From contig NZ_PXNP01000009.1 in assembly GCF_003007675.1 (NCBI RefSeq), positions 407,461 to 471,460 of the forward strand: a DNA stretch of 64,000 nt, read 5' to 3'. This DNA is from Marinobacter fuscus (GTDB lineage Bacteria > Pseudomonadota > Gammaproteobacteria > Pseudomonadales > Oleiphilaceae). Below the pieces are notes generated by a model. That model was not told the DNA's origin and did no database searches. It worked only from the letters and a program-made list of their open reading frames with translations. Made by a program: the position numbers and the translations under genes. Shown piece after piece: positions 48,685 to 58,943 of the stretch (position 1 is the first letter of the stretch; the number at the start of each line of letters is the position of its first letter).

Positions 48685-49743
48685 ATGCTGGACTGGGATG
48701 ACGAATCTAAAGCCGCCACCAAGCCAGCCGCCACCGGCGGCCCGGCGCCCGTGAATGTGGATGACAAGCGGGTGATCAACGGCGAGACCGACATCAACCA
48801 ATTGGCACCGTTCAAGTACCCCTGGGCCTGGGAGTACTTCATGAACGCCAACAAGAACCACTGGACGCCGCTGGACGTGAACATGGCGCAAGACGTTCAC
48901 GACTACCACCACCGGCTGACCCCGGCGGAAAAGCACGTGTACGAAAACGTGCTGGCGTACCTGACCACCTCCGATATTCTTGCCATGCGCAACATCGGCC
49001 TGGCGGTGATGGAAAAAATGAGCGCCCCGGAGCTGCAGATTTATCAGGCCCGGCAGGTATACGAAGAAGCCCTGCACACCTGGACCTACCAGCACTGCAT
49101 CGAGACCCTGAACCTGGACCAGAGCGAGATCTACAACCGCTACCGGGTGGTGCCGGAGATCAATGGCAAAATCCAGCTGGCCAACCGCCGCCTGGACGCC
49201 GCCATGCGCTCCGACATGAACCTGCGCAACCCGGACGAGCTGCAAGACTTCGTGATGTCGTACCTGTTCTTCGCCGCCGTGTTCGAAGGCTGCTGGTTCT
49301 ACAACGGCTTCAGCCCCATCTTCGCCCTGCAGCGCAGAGGTCTGATGCGCGGCACCGGCGAACAACTCCAGTACATCCTGCGGGACGAAGCCATGCACTT
49401 CTCATTTGGCTTGAAAGTGGTCAACCAGATTCTGGAAGAAGAGAAAATCACCCTGGATCCGAAAGCCGTGCGCGAGATGTGGGACGAATCCGAAGCGGCG
49501 GAAATGGCCTACGCCAACTACGTGCTGCGGGACCCCATCCTGGGCTACTCGGCCGAATACCACAGCGAGCAGTTCCGCTTTGTGGCCAACCGCCGGGCCC
49601 GCACCGTGGGCCTGGAAGAACCCTTCCCCGGGGCGAAAAACGTATCACCCTGGCTGGACGAGCAGGCTACCCTGCGCAAAGAGAAAAACTTCTTTGAAAC
49701 CCGGGTGATCGAATATCAGACCGGGGCGCAGCTGGAGTGGTGA
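48685..49743 (+). CDS. nrdB: Ribonucleoside-diphosphate reductase class Ia subunit beta
   Basis: 352 residues from ATG 48685, with AGGAG 8 bases upstream. The diiron and radical site is seen in EALHTWTY (Glu128, His131, Tyr135) and in RDEAMHFSFG, and the second-shell Glu in FEGCWFYNG. It generates the tyrosyl radical used by NrdA. It lies 27 bp after nrdA and shares its NrdR and cobalamin control. Confidence 0.96.
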   Translation: MLDWDDESKAATKPAATGGPAPVNVDDKRVINGETDINQLAPFKYPWAWEYFMNANKNHWTPLDVNMAQDVHDYHHRLTPAEKHVYENVLAYLTTSDILAMRNIGLAVMEKMSAPELQIYQARQVYEEALHTWTYQHCIETLNLDQSEIYNRYRVVPEINGKIQLANRRLDAAMRSDMNLRNPDELQDFVMSYLFFAAVFEGCWFYNGFSPIFALQRRGLMRGTGEQLQYILRDEAMHFSFGLKVVNQILEEEKITLDPKAVREMWDESEAAEMAYANYVLRDPILGYSAEYHSEQFRFVANRRARTVGLEEPFPGAKNVSPWLDEQATLRKEKNFFETRVIEYQTGAQLEW

Positions 49744-49803
49744 GTGTTTGCGAATATAAGGTAAGGCGCCTTGAGGCATACCGGGAGTCAGGCTGCTTCC
49801 GGT

Positions 49804-50763
49804 TCAGGAAGCAAAGCTTGCCAGAAACGCCCGGTATTCCCGCAGCACAGATTCACCGCTGCGGGCGACCAGCCTGACTTCCTGCCCGGGCAGGCACTGG
49901 GCCAGCCGGGAGACAGACAGCGGCGAAAGCGCACCCAGTCTCGGATAGCCTCCGATGGTCTGACGGTCGTTGAGTAATACGATCGGCTGGCCATCGGGTG
50001 GCACCTGGACTCCGCCAAGGTTGATGCCCTCTGAAATCAGCGATCGGATTCGGCACTGTAATTTGGGGCCGGCGAGGCGCACACCCATGCGGTCTGCCCG
50101 GTCATCCACCCGCCACCAGGTGTTGAAAGCGTCAAACAGGCTGCGACCGGTGAATTCGGCAATCTGCGCACCTGGCAGCAGATCGAGCTGCGGCGGCTCC
50201 CGGAAATCAGGGCGGGCATGCGGCGGGGCCTGGGTGATGCCCGGTGCTGCGGTGATACCCGGTTTGAACGTGCTTAACCTGTCGTCATCCGCCAGCTTGC
50301 GGCCGTGGCCATCAAAGCCGCCCAGTTGCTCCCGGGCGACACAGGCTACGCTGCCCATCGCTGGCGGAGCCGCAAAGCCACCGCGTACAGACAGATACGC
50401 CCGCAGCCCGCTTACCGGGGTGCCAAACGTCAGTTTCTGGCCTTCGGACCAGCGTACCCGTTGCCAAAGCGGAACCGGATGGCCCTCCAGCGTGGCGCCA
50501 AGATCGGCTCCGGCGATGGCAATATCAAGATCGCGTTCCGCCACCAGTTGCAGTCCGCCAAAGGTGATTTCAAGGCTTGCCGAGCCCCACGGATTACCGG
50601 CCAGCCGGTTGGCCCAGGCCCAGGAGTACAGGTCGGCTGGCCCGCCCTGAGTGACTCCCAGGTGCCGGACGCCAAAGCGGCCGCGATCCTGAAGCAGCGC
50701 AAGCGGCCCGGCCCGGAGCACCCGGATCGCGATGTCGCTCTGGGGTAGGGTGGTCATTGGCAT
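49804..50763 (-). CDS. pxpC: 5-oxoprolinase subunit PxpC (KipA-like)
   Basis: 319 residues, biotin-dependent carboxyltransferase-like fold (IRVLRAGPLALLQDRGRFGVRHLGVTQGGPADLYSWAWANRLAGNP). With PxpA and PxpB it forms ATP-dependent 5-oxoprolinase, which turns 5-oxoproline into glutamate. It overlaps pxpB by 10 bp and is the last gene of the operon. Confidence 0.93.
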   Translation of the reverse strand: MPMTTLPQSDIAIRVLRAGPLALLQDRGRFGVRHLGVTQGGPADLYSWAWANRLAGNPWGSASLEITFGGLQLVAERDLDIAIAGADLGATLEGHPVPLWQRVRWSEGQKLTFGTPVSGLRAYLSVRGGFAAPPAMGSVACVAREQLGGFDGHGRKLADDDRLSTFKPGITAAPGITQAPPHARPDFREPPQLDLLPGAQIAEFTGRSLFDAFNTWWRVDDRADRMGVRLAGPKLQCRIRSLISEGINLGGVQVPPDGQPIVLLNDRQTIGGYPRLGALSPLSVSRLAQCLPGQEVRLVARSGESVLREYRAFLASFAS

Positions 50764-51482
50764 GCCTCCATGGGGGTAATGTCGCCTCCGCTACGCTCAA
50801 ACGCCTCTCGAGAGGCCGGAACAAAGCGTACCTGGTCGCCCACATTCAGCAGGCTGAAACCTTCTCTTTTTCGGTCGAACAGGCGGGCACTGGTGCGACC
50901 CAGAAGGTTCCAGCCGCCTGGGGTGGCGGTGGGGTATGCGGCGGTCTGGCGCGCGGCAATGGCCACGCTGCCCACCGGGACTTTCTTACGGGGCGTGTCG
51001 AGCCTCGGGCATTCCAGCTGTGGGGCCGTCAGGCCCATGAAGGCAAAGCCTGGCGCAAAGCCCAGGGCAAAGACGCGGTAGGTTTTCTGGCTGTGGCACG
51101 CGATGACCTCAGCCACCGACAGTCCCGTATGTTCCGCGACCCGCTCAAGGTCTGGCCCAACGCTGGCATGGTAGAACGTTGGCAGTTCATGTATCTGGCT
51201 GGTGCCGGAGCTGCCCTCCGGTGTCAGGTCCGTGAGCAGGCTGGTGATCTTCTGTTGCGCTTCCAACGGACTCAGTTGCACGGGATCGAAAACCACCAGC
51301 AAGGTGGTGTAGGACGGCACCAGGTCCACCACCGCCGTTCCGAACGCCGATTCGCAGCGCTGCAGCAAGGCGGTGATCCAGGGCAGGTTGGTTTCCTCAA
51401 TGCTATCGAACAGTCTTACCATCCAGCCGTCCAGGCCCGCAGATTCCAGCCGGGGCAGGGTTGTGACGGAGCCTGTGTTCAT
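50754..51482 (-). CDS. pxpB: 5-oxoprolinase subunit PxpB (KipI-like)
   Basis: 242 residues, matching the allophanate hydrolase subunit 1 / KipI domain ([24 protein letters not shown], then [39 protein letters not shown]). It forms the PxpBC sub-complex. It overlaps pxpA by 4 bp. Confidence 0.93.
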   Translation of the reverse strand: MNTGSVTTLPRLESAGLDGWMVRLFDSIEETNLPWITALLQRCESAFGTAVVDLVPSYTTLLVVFDPVQLSPLEAQQKITSLLTDLTPEGSSGTSQIHELPTFYHASVGPDLERVAEHTGLSVAEVIACHSQKTYRVFALGFAPGFAFMGLTAPQLECPRLDTPRKKVPVGSVAIAARQTAAYPTATPGGWNLLGRTSARLFDRKREGFSLLNVGDQVRFVPASREAFERSGGDITPMEACQ

Positions 51483-52234
51483 GTCTGGCTTCCAAGCGCC
51501 TGAATGGCTTCCCGAATGGACTGGATGGCAGCAATGGATTCGTTGTTGTCACCATGCACGCACAAGGTGTCGGCTTGCAAAACGATCTTGCTGCCGTCGC
51601 TGGCGGTGAGTGGTTCACCTTTAGCGATCGTAATGGCCTGTGCTAGGATTTCCTTTGGGTCTTCATGAACGGCACCGGGCTGCCGCCTGGACACCAGATG
51701 CCCGTGCTGATCATAAGCGCGATCCGCAAAGGCCTCAAACCAGAGGTTTATGCCATATCGGTCGGCAATTTCCTGTGCCATCGACGTGTCACAGGCTGCC
51801 ATAGTCATCAGGGGCAGAGAGGCATCGAAATCTTTGACCGCCCTGACCACGGCTTCAAACAAAGCCGGATCCCGGATCATATCGTTGTACAGTGCGCCGT
51901 GGGGTTTCACGTAATGTAGCCACAGACCTTCAGCCCGACAAAGCCCGGACAGCGCCCCGATCTGGTACAGCACAAGGTCTTCCACTTCAGCAGGTGAGCA
52001 AGCCATAGAGCGTCGGCCAAAACCCACCAGATCCGGATAGGATGGGTGAGCGCCGACCTTCACCTGATGGGCTTTGGCCAGGCGCAGGGTACGCCGGATA
52101 ACGTGAGGGTCGGATGCGTGAAAGCCGCAGGCTACGTTGGCAAGATCCACGTGGGGCATGACATGCTCATCCATTCCCATGACCCAGGGGCCGAAGCTTT
52201 CACCCATATCGGCATTGATCAAAAGCGTGCTCAT
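51479..52234 (-). CDS. pxpA: 5-oxoprolinase subunit PxpA (LamB/YcsF family)
   Basis: 251 residues with [72 protein letters not shown], the family signature. It acts with PxpBC to hydrolyse 5-oxoproline using ATP. It overlaps the upstream membrane-protein gene by 4 bp. Confidence 0.95.
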   Translation of the reverse strand: MSTLLINADMGESFGPWVMGMDEHVMPHVDLANVACGFHASDPHVIRRTLRLAKAHQVKVGAHPSYPDLVGFGRRSMACSPAEVEDLVLYQIGALSGLCRAEGLWLHYVKPHGALYNDMIRDPALFEAVVRAVKDFDASLPLMTMAACDTSMAQEIADRYGINLWFEAFADRAYDQHGHLVSRRQPGAVHEDPKEILAQAITIAKGEPLTASDGSKIVLQADTLCVHGDNNESIAAIQSIREAIQALGSQT

Positions 52235-53031
52235 ATAGCCTCTCCTGTTTTAACCATGCGGTAACGCCACTGGCTTAAGACAAAAATTCCCAGGCTCACT
52301 GCCATCGAGGCAGCCAATGCCACGGCAAAAGTGGCCATAGGAGGCAAAGTGTCTACCACCAGTGCCAGCGCCAGTGCAAAGGCTACGAGGCTGAGCATGC
52401 CTTTCTGGGCCATGCTTACCGTTGCTCTTGCCACTTCCGGGCCGTAGCGCTCGTAGAGTGTCCAGCCAATCGTGAACAAACCCACAGGAAACCCCACCAA
52501 TATACCGGAAAGGAACGGGCCGGTTCTCGCCGCCAGGGTTGTTGCAATACTTACCAGAATGCCAGCCAGCAGGCCCCGTAATAGCAGATCGAACCAGCCT
52601 GATCGAGCAATTACGACGGTGTGCCTCAGTTGCAGCCTGTGGCGTATGAACTCAGCCGTCAAAAGCACCAAGCCGTACGCCAGAAGGGCTCCCCATACGC
52701 CTCCGGGTAGCAATGAAAATAGAAGCGAAGCGGGTATCCAGCTGCCCGTTGCCAGTGCCAGGCTGGTGAATACGCCCAAACGCCCGGCGGACAGCACGAA
52801 GCTGATAGCGAAGATAAGCGTTGCGATCAGTGCGTGCAGAGTCGACAGTGCGGCGGCTTGCAGGAACTCGGTTGAGCGCTCCTGAAGCATAAAGAAGTAG
52901 CCGGGGCCAAGAATAATCGGCGTGCCTGCCAGAATGCCGCCAAGCCGGGGGCCCATCTTGCCAACCGCCACCGACACCCCAATCACCACTGCGGCGGTTG
53001 CCACCAGTTTGACAATCAGAACGCTCAGCAT
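52231..53031 (-). CDS. Conserved membrane protein of the 5-oxoproline operon
   Basis: 266 residues with about eight hydrophobic segments and a repeated layout: [21 protein letters not shown] near the start and [28 protein letters not shown] in the second half. This suggests two inverted or tandem halves. No family was recognised. It is coupled by overlap to both pxpA and the amidase gene, so it probably moves a substrate or product of this pathway. Confidence 0.7.
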   Translation of the reverse strand: MLSVLIVKLVATAAVVIGVSVAVGKMGPRLGGILAGTPIILGPGYFFMLQERSTEFLQAAALSTLHALIATLIFAISFVLSAGRLGVFTSLALATGSWIPASLLFSLLPGGVWGALLAYGLVLLTAEFIRHRLQLRHTVVIARSGWFDLLLRGLLAGILVSIATTLAARTGPFLSGILVGFPVGLFTIGWTLYERYGPEVARATVSMAQKGMLSLVAFALALALVVDTLPPMATFAVALAASMAVSLGIFVLSQWRYRMVKTGEAI

Positions 53032-54398
53032 AGGGTTGAGAGTATCCTCTCAAGGCCTGCTGCCGTGTTGAGCAATTGCCGATCCGTTCCATTTCGGCCA
53101 ACCAGCATTAGCCCAGATGGCAGCGCGCCCTGCGGGTGATTCGGAATTGTAATGGCACATAAATCCAGCAGGTTGGCGACGGTCGGGTTGCGCAACACCA
53201 GCAGGTTCAGTTGGCCATAGCTTTCATCATCAACGAGTTCCTCAAAACGTGGTGGGGCAATGGGCACGGTGGGTGCCAACAGTCCGTCGTAGGCTGACAA
53301 CCACTGGTCGGCCTGTTGTTTGCGATTCTGTCGGCGGTGCAGCAGTTCGATGTAATCGGAGGCCGTGAGAGAGGCGCCGCGCTCAATGCGAGTACGGACT
53401 CTTGGGTCATAGCGATCTCCGCAAGCTGTCAGCCAATCCCGGTGCAGGTGGTAGCTCTCTGCAGCGGTAAAGCCGCCGCCCTCCAATAACTCTGGCAGGG
53501 CATCCAGTACCGGAACCGCGACCTCATCAATTATTGCGCCCGCGCCGCGAAGAGCCTTCAGGCTACGGATGAAAGCGTCAGAAATTTCGGCTGAAACATC
53601 GTCGAGCATGTAGTTGGTAGGGACGGCAAAACGCAGGCCAGCCAGTGAACGAGGCTTTAAAGGTGTCGCCGGTTGCCCTGCCAGAACAGCATCAATGCGT
53701 GCACAGCAGTCGACGGTTCGGGCCATAGGGCCGATAGAGTCGAGGCTATCGGACAGCGGGAAGGAGCCCGTGCGTGGAATGCGGCTTTGCGACGGTTTAA
53801 AACCGACCAGGCCGCAGAACGCTGACGGAATACGAACTGAACCGCCGGTATCGGAGCCGATAGCCGCTGCGGCCATGTATCGGGCCACGGCGACGGCGGC
53901 GCCCGAAGATGAGCCGCCGGGAATCCGGCCGGGAGCGACAGGGTTATCCGGTGTGCCGTAATGGGGGTTTATGCCAAGCCCGGAATAGGCGAATTCGGTC
54001 ATGTTGGTGTGCCCGGTAATCACGGCCCCGGCACGGCGCAAGCGAGATACGATCAGCGCATCGGCTTTGGCTGGAGTGTCCCACCATTGGCTACCGGCGT
54101 GGGTAACTTCTCCGGCCACGTCGAACAGAACCTTCAATGCGATCGGTAAGCCAGCCAGCTCACCAGTGGGTACACCGGCGCCTCGCAAGCCGTCTATAGC
54201 CCGGGCTTCGGCTTTTGCCTGGCCATCGAACCGGCGGGTATAAACCTGCCGATCCGGGTGATCACCTTTATCGATGTTGGCCTGGCAGATATCCAGTAGC
54301 TCACCGGCTTGCCAGTGGCCAGCGGCCAGGCCAGTCAGTAGGTCTGCCAGAGATTCCGCTGGCAACGGCTTGAGCGCTGTAGTTTCGAGTTGTGTCAT
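53025..54398 (-). CDS. Amidase (amidase signature family)
   Basis: 457 residues. The amidase signature is clear: IALKVLFDVAGEVTHAGS with the catalytic Lys, GGSSSGAAVAVARYMAAAAIGSDTGGSVRIPSAFCGLVGFKPS with the cis-Ser and nucleophile Ser. It resembles the amidase domain of allophanate hydrolase AtzF, but the context argues for another amide. It may release an amino acid such as glutamate or 5-oxoproline from an amide. It overlaps the neighbours on both sides. Confidence 0.88.
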   Translation of the reverse strand: MTQLETTALKPLPAESLADLLTGLAAGHWQAGELLDICQANIDKGDHPDRQVYTRRFDGQAKAEARAIDGLRGAGVPTGELAGLPIALKVLFDVAGEVTHAGSQWWDTPAKADALIVSRLRRAGAVITGHTNMTEFAYSGLGINPHYGTPDNPVAPGRIPGGSSSGAAVAVARYMAAAAIGSDTGGSVRIPSAFCGLVGFKPSQSRIPRTGSFPLSDSLDSIGPMARTVDCCARIDAVLAGQPATPLKPRSLAGLRFAVPTNYMLDDVSAEISDAFIRSLKALRGAGAIIDEVAVPVLDALPELLEGGGFTAAESYHLHRDWLTACGDRYDPRVRTRIERGASLTASDYIELLHRRQNRKQQADQWLSAYDGLLAPTVPIAPPRFEELVDDESYGQLNLLVLRNPTVANLLDLCAITIPNHPQGALPSGLMLVGRNGTDRQLLNTAAGLERILSTLC

Positions 54399-55075
54399 TT
54401 TACCACCGACAGGGTCTCAACGTTGTAAGCATGCTCCAGAGAGCGGCCTCTGACCGGATCTGTTAACACCATCCGAAATGTTTCTGACGGGCGAACACCT
54501 CCGATCACGGGTAGTGTGCCGCAAAGCATGGCTTGTCCGGGAGCCAGTTCGGTTGTTTCCAGGCCAAATCGACGCAGGAGATCCTCCGGATGCAGTAGCC
54601 CGGTAACACCGCCTTGCTGGTAGGGTACTTCTTTGCCATCAATGGTGGCGAAAGAGGCCATTTGTAGCTTATCCCAATGGTCAATTACATCCGCCAGCCA
54701 CCAGATCTGACGCCCTACCGGTTTGGCACACACCTGTTTGGAATGGGCGACCGACCAGGCTTCGGCTTCCCGATCCGTGTGATCCGAGCCCAGGCCAACA
54801 ACGGTGCCGTGTTCGGTTCCGATCAGCAGAACCTCGATTTCACCACTGGTTTCGTTGCCCAGAAATTGAACCTGATTGGCGGTGGTCACCAGTCCTGCTG
54901 ATACCCGATAGAACAGAGGTGTGCTTGACGGGGGTGCAACTCCGATGGCCTTGAGCTCTTCAATGTGTTCATCAATGCCAGCCTGCTCGCGCCCCGCCCA
55001 ACCAGCAATAATCAGTTCGTTTATTTCAACGTTCAGGGTTTCGCCAGTCTCTGCAAATTGAAATTCTGTCATCAC
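54395..55075 (-). CDS. DUF2848 family protein
   Basis: 226 residues with the DUF2848 start (MTEFQFAETGETLNVEINELIIAGWAGREQAGIDEHIEELKAIGVAPPSSTPLFYRVSA) and later PVIGGVRPSETFRMVLTDPVRGRSLEHAYNVETL. The family resembles fumarylacetoacetase-like folds and is often found with amidases and transporters. Its reaction is unknown; here it should act on the imported compound. It overlaps the amidase gene by 4 bp. Confidence 0.85.
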   Translation of the reverse strand: MMTEFQFAETGETLNVEINELIIAGWAGREQAGIDEHIEELKAIGVAPPSSTPLFYRVSAGLVTTANQVQFLGNETSGEIEVLLIGTEHGTVVGLGSDHTDREAEAWSVAHSKQVCAKPVGRQIWWLADVIDHWDKLQMASFATIDGKEVPYQQGGVTGLLHPEDLLRRFGLETTELAPGQAMLCGTLPVIGGVRPSETFRMVLTDPVRGRSLEHAYNVETLSVVK

Positions 55076-55107
55076 GTATCTCCTGTTGTTATGCGTTGGT
55101 TAAGGGG

Positions 55108-56391
55108 TTAGTTGAGCAGTTCCGGCAGGAAAAGCGCGATTGAAGGAAAGAGGACAAGGGCTATAGCCATTAGCAACATCATGGCGACGTAAGGCAATGC
55201 GCCAACCATGACATCGTTGAACGAGCCACCCTGACGAACCCCCTGCACCACATAGAGGTTGAGCCCGACCGGAGGTGTAATCAGCGCCATTTCGATCAGC
55301 AGAATCAGCAAAATGCCAAACCACACCGGGTCAAAACCCATACTAATAATGATTGGAGCCACAATCGGAATGGTTATAACCATCAGTGACAGGGTTTCGA
55401 TGAAGAAGCCAAGAATGATGTACATGGCGATGATCATCAGCAGGGTGGAGTAGGGGCCAAGGCCGGCAGACTCAAGAAACGAGGTAAGCTCCCGGGTGAT
55501 ACCTGCAGAGGCCAGAACAAAGTTCAGGAAATAGGATGCCATGATAATCAGCATGATCATGCCCGTGGTGCGCATGGTGCCCTCGAGAGCTTCCATGACG
55601 ACGGATTTGCTGAGCTTGCCCATTGCTGCCGCGATCACCATGGCGCCGATAACCCCCAGCGATGCAGCTTCTGTTGGGGTTGCCCAGCCAGCATAAATAG
55701 AGCCGACAACAATACCGAACAGGAGCAGTACCGGAACCAGATGCCGCAAACCTGAGAAACGCTCAGCCCACGAGTGGTGCGTGCTCGGCCCACCCAGTGA
55801 AGGACGCCATAAACAGATCAGAGCGGTTCCGACAACAAACAGCAGTGCCAGCAACAACCCGGGAATCATCCCAGCGGCAAATAACTGTGGAATAGAGGTT
55901 TCGGTCAGAAAACCGTAGACGATCAGGTTGATCGACGGTGGGATCATAATGCCGAGAGTACCGCCTGCGGCAATGGAACCCGTGAACAGGCGCTGGTCGT
56001 ACTTCAGGTCTTTGCCTTGCGGGATGGCAACTGTGCCAATAGTGGCAGCCGTCGCCACGCTGGATCCGGATGTTGCGGAGAACAGGGTTGCCGTGGCTAC
56101 GTTGGCATGCAACAGGCCGCCGGGTAACCAGGAAAACCAGCTCTCCAATGCCCGATAGGTTCCTTTGGCGATGCCGGTGCGCACCAGAATTTCGCCCAAT
56201 AGTATGAACAGGGGAATGGCGATCAGGAGAAAGCTGTTGGAGGCTGTCCAGAGGACATCCCCCATGGCATTAACCAGGGGAAACGGCGAGAAGAACTCGT
56301 CCAGAAACAGCCCCAGCACAATCAGTGTCGCGGCCACCGGAACACTCACCAGCAGAAGAACAAGCAGAACGGTCAGAGTTAGCACAATCAT
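55108..56391 (-). CDS. dctM: TRAP transporter large permease subunit (DctM type)
   Basis: 427 residues, about 12 membrane helices. Family signatures include PLVNAMGDVLWTASNSFLLIAIPLFILLGEILVRTGIAKGTYRALESWFSWLPGGLLHANVATATLFSATSGSSVATAATIGTVAIP. It is the transport subunit of a Na+-driven tripartite uptake system with the two genes upstream. Its start is immediately adjacent to the dctQ stop. Confidence 0.95.
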   Translation of the reverse strand: MIVLTLTVLLVLLLVSVPVAATLIVLGLFLDEFFSPFPLVNAMGDVLWTASNSFLLIAIPLFILLGEILVRTGIAKGTYRALESWFSWLPGGLLHANVATATLFSATSGSSVATAATIGTVAIPQGKDLKYDQRLFTGSIAAGGTLGIMIPPSINLIVYGFLTETSIPQLFAAGMIPGLLLALLFVVGTALICLWRPSLGGPSTHHSWAERFSGLRHLVPVLLLFGIVVGSIYAGWATPTEAASLGVIGAMVIAAAMGKLSKSVVMEALEGTMRTTGMIMLIIMASYFLNFVLASAGITRELTSFLESAGLGPYSTLLMIIAMYIILGFFIETLSLMVITIPIVAPIIISMGFDPVWFGILLILLIEMALITPPVGLNLYVVQGVRQGGSFNDVMVGALPYVAMMLLMAIALVLFPSIALFLPELLN

Positions 56392-56984
56392 CAGTTGGTT
56401 TCCTTGTTCTCTTCGCGGATCTGTTCATCCAGTGTCGGGCTGCCAGCCAGGCGCTGTACGTCATTCATCTGGCCGCTGAGCAGGCCGAGCAGTACTCGCA
56501 GAGACATCAGCACGACAGCGACGGAGAACCACACCAGACCTAGCAACCACAGTGCCTGGGGAATCCATACGGGTGTGCCCAAAGGCGTATTTGCGCGGGC
56601 TCCGCCCGTATAGGAGTGCTCTGCCACATCGAATGCGGCACCCACAACCAGAACGCAGAACAAGGCCAGAGACAACAGGGCGATGAGATCAAGCACACCG
56701 CGTGCGCTGACGGGCAATTTCACATACAAAGCATCAATGCGGATGTGAGCTTTGCGCATCAGGGTGTAGGCAAACGCCCAGCTTGTGCTGATAGCCATTA
56801 CGTATCCGGTGATTTCAGTCGCGTGCAAATTTGAGCGGCCGATCAGCTGACGGGACAAAATTTCTATGGTCACCAGAGCGACTGTCAGGAGAATCAGAAC
56901 GCCACCGGCCCGGGCCAGCCAGAGCGAGCCGGACTGGACGCCCTGAAGAATCCGGTCGAGCCCGGAAGTTATCGGTTCCAACAT
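56391..56984 (-). CDS. dctQ: TRAP transporter small permease subunit (DctQ type)
   Basis: 197 residues with four membrane helices. EITGYVMAISTSWAFAYTLMRKAHIRIDALYVKLPVSARGVLDL is the DctQ signature. It pairs with DctM and the binding protein DctP encoded just upstream. Confidence 0.93.
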   Translation of the reverse strand: MLEPITSGLDRILQGVQSGSLWLARAGGVLILLTVALVTIEILSRQLIGRSNLHATEITGYVMAISTSWAFAYTLMRKAHIRIDALYVKLPVSARGVLDLIALLSLALFCVLVVGAAFDVAEHSYTGGARANTPLGTPVWIPQALWLLGLVWFSVAVVLMSLRVLLGLLSGQMNDVQRLAGSPTLDEQIREENKETN

Positions 56985-57047
56985 AGGGTTCTCCAGAACG
57001 GGTTGCCGCGCACAACCCGTTCTTCAGTTATTGCAGGATGATGAAAT

Positions 57048-58112
57048 TTACTTTGAGGCTTTCAGGCCTGTGACACTGCCGATGGTTTCATTCCAGCGAT
57101 CAACCCAGCGCTGATCAACCCGGTCGGCCCAGTTTGGCAGCAGCTTTTCTTCCAGGTGGCGGGAAACTGCTTTGAAATCGCTCTCCGTTGCCTGAACCAG
57201 TACCATATTGCCCGGCTCACCACGGGAGCATTCTCCTTCACCGGTCAGGCAGGCAATCCCTTCTTTGGTTTCGTCAACTGCTGTGGCCCATACTTTTGCT
57301 TCGTAGTTCTCTTTCAGTTCTTTGAGCAACCACTCCTGGGTATCTGCCGATAGTGACTGCCACTTTTTACCGTTCATGGCGGTTACAACGTGATCCCACC
57401 CGCCAACTGGAAGCGGGTACAGGTGAGTGGCTACTTCGTACCATCCGGAGCTGTAGCCGGAAAGTGAACCGGTGACCGCACAATCAATAACGCCACGCTG
57501 AAGTGCTCCGGGCACTTCGCTGTAATTCAGTGTGATACCTTCGGCCCCCAGAGCTTCCAAGAACTCCGCAGTTGTTCGGCCACTGGCGCGTACTTTCTTG
57601 CCTGCGAGATCCGAGAGACTGCTGATTTCGGCATTGCAGAACACAACCTGAGAAGGATACGGAGCTACTGCAAGCACCTTGGCGCCGTCGAAACGCTCGC
57701 TGAAGGCTTCGTCCAGAACCGGCCAGTAGGCTTCGGCAACCTTGCGGGCAGTTTCAACATCCGGTGCCATCATGGGCATATCAAGCCCTTCCAGCTCAGG
57801 TGCATCCTGAACCGCGTAGTCGGCAACCGTTGAGGTAACCTCAATGACATTGCGAGCCATCAGACGGTAGACCTCACCGCCACCCAACCCCATCTGGTCG
57901 AACGTTGTTACATTGGTAGAGATGTTGCCGCCGGATGCCTCAGGAATATGATTGCTCCAGAACGGGTTCTCGAAGTTTTTATACAGCGACAGGCTGCTCC
58001 AGCTGCCAACGTATGAAAAGCTGGTGTTATCAATGTCCTGAGCGGTGGCATGGCCTGCCATCAGAAGGGTGAGTGCAGTGGCTGCGGCGCAAACCTGATT
58101 TTTGTTCATCAT
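57048..58112 (-). CDS. dctP: TRAP transporter substrate-binding protein (DctP type)
   Basis: 354 residues. Signal peptide MNKNQVCAAATALTLLMAGHATAQ precedes a DctP-like domain (ELEGLDMPMMAPDVETARKVAEAYWPVLDEAF, GKKVRASGRTTAEFLEALGAEGITLNYSEVPGALQRGVIDCAVTG). The binding-site Arg in VRASGR suggests a carboxylate ligand. In this operon the ligand could be 5-oxoproline, D-glutamate or an amide of either; this is inferred from the neighbours only. Confidence 0.92.
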   Translation of the reverse strand: MMNKNQVCAAATALTLLMAGHATAQDIDNTSFSYVGSWSSLSLYKNFENPFWSNHIPEASGGNISTNVTTFDQMGLGGGEVYRLMARNVIEVTSTVADYAVQDAPELEGLDMPMMAPDVETARKVAEAYWPVLDEAFSERFDGAKVLAVAPYPSQVVFCNAEISSLSDLAGKKVRASGRTTAEFLEALGAEGITLNYSEVPGALQRGVIDCAVTGSLSGYSSGWYEVATHLYPLPVGGWDHVVTAMNGKKWQSLSADTQEWLLKELKENYEAKVWATAVDETKEGIACLTGEGECSRGEPGNMVLVQATESDFKAVSRHLEEKLLPNWADRVDQRWVDRWNETIGSVTGLKASK

Positions 58113-58151
58113 GTCATTTCCTCTTCTCTTTCTCTTTGTTGTTAACAGGTG

Positions 58152-58943
58152 CTAAAGCAAGGTGACTTGGCTTTCGGGAATGTCTGTTACCAGCATGTGG
58201 CCCGGGCTATGAGTAATCGCAAAAGGCACGCCGGCATCCATCAATACTTGCTGAGGGGTCACGCCACATGCCCAGAAAACCGGTGTCTCATTACTATAGA
58301 TGGACACGGAATCACCGTAATCCGGATTCATCAGATCACGAATACCAATCAGAGCCGGATCGCCAAAATGCACGGGGGCACCGTGGGCCAGAGGGAAGCG
58401 TGTGGTGATCTGAATGGCCCGGATTGCCTGTGCCGCCGGGAAGGGGCGCATGGATACCACCATATGACCGGAAAACCCTCCGGCAGCTTGAAGTGGGATC
58501 GAGGTTTTGAACATAGGGACGTTGCGGCTTTCGTCTATATGGCGAACAGCCACACCGTTTTGCATCAGTGCATGTTCAAAGCTGAAAGAACAGCCCAGGG
58601 CGAAGGTTACAAGATCGTCGCGCCAAAGATCAGAGACATCCCCTGCTGTGCCGGAGAGCTCACCGTGACGGTAGACGTGATAGGCCGGAACATCCCGTGC
58701 AATATCCAGATCGTTGCCCAGCAGTTCGCAGGTTCGCTGCCCCGGCTCACTAACGGCAATCAGTGGACAGGGTTTTGGATTCGCCTGGCAGAAACGCAGG
58801 AAACCATTGGCCTGTGCCTCGGGAAGCACTACCAGATTTACCTGAACAAAACCGGTTGCCAGGCCAGCGGTGGGGCCGGTCAGGCTGCCATCTCGTGCCC
58901 TTTGTCGAACCGCTCTGGCCTCGGAGGGATTAACGCTGATCAT
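58152..58943 (-). CDS. D-glutamate cyclase family protein (DUF1445, putative hydro-lyase)
   Basis: 263 residues. The sequence matches DUF1445: SEARAVRQRARDGSLTGPTAGLATGFVQVNLVVLP, VTFALGCSFSFEHALMQNGVAVRHID and FWACGVTPQQVLMDAGVPFAITHSPGHMLVTDIP. The mammalian relative turns D-glutamate into 5-oxo-D-proline. Beside 5-oxoprolinase genes, a role in making or recycling 5-oxoproline is attractive. The exact substrate is not proven. Confidence 0.85.
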   Translation of the reverse strand: MISVNPSEARAVRQRARDGSLTGPTAGLATGFVQVNLVVLPEAQANGFLRFCQANPKPCPLIAVSEPGQRTCELLGNDLDIARDVPAYHVYRHGELSGTAGDVSDLWRDDLVTFALGCSFSFEHALMQNGVAVRHIDESRNVPMFKTSIPLQAAGGFSGHMVVSMRPFPAAQAIRAIQITTRFPLAHGAPVHFGDPALIGIRDLMNPDYGDSVSIYSNETPVFWACGVTPQQVLMDAGVPFAITHSPGHMLVTDIPESQVTLL

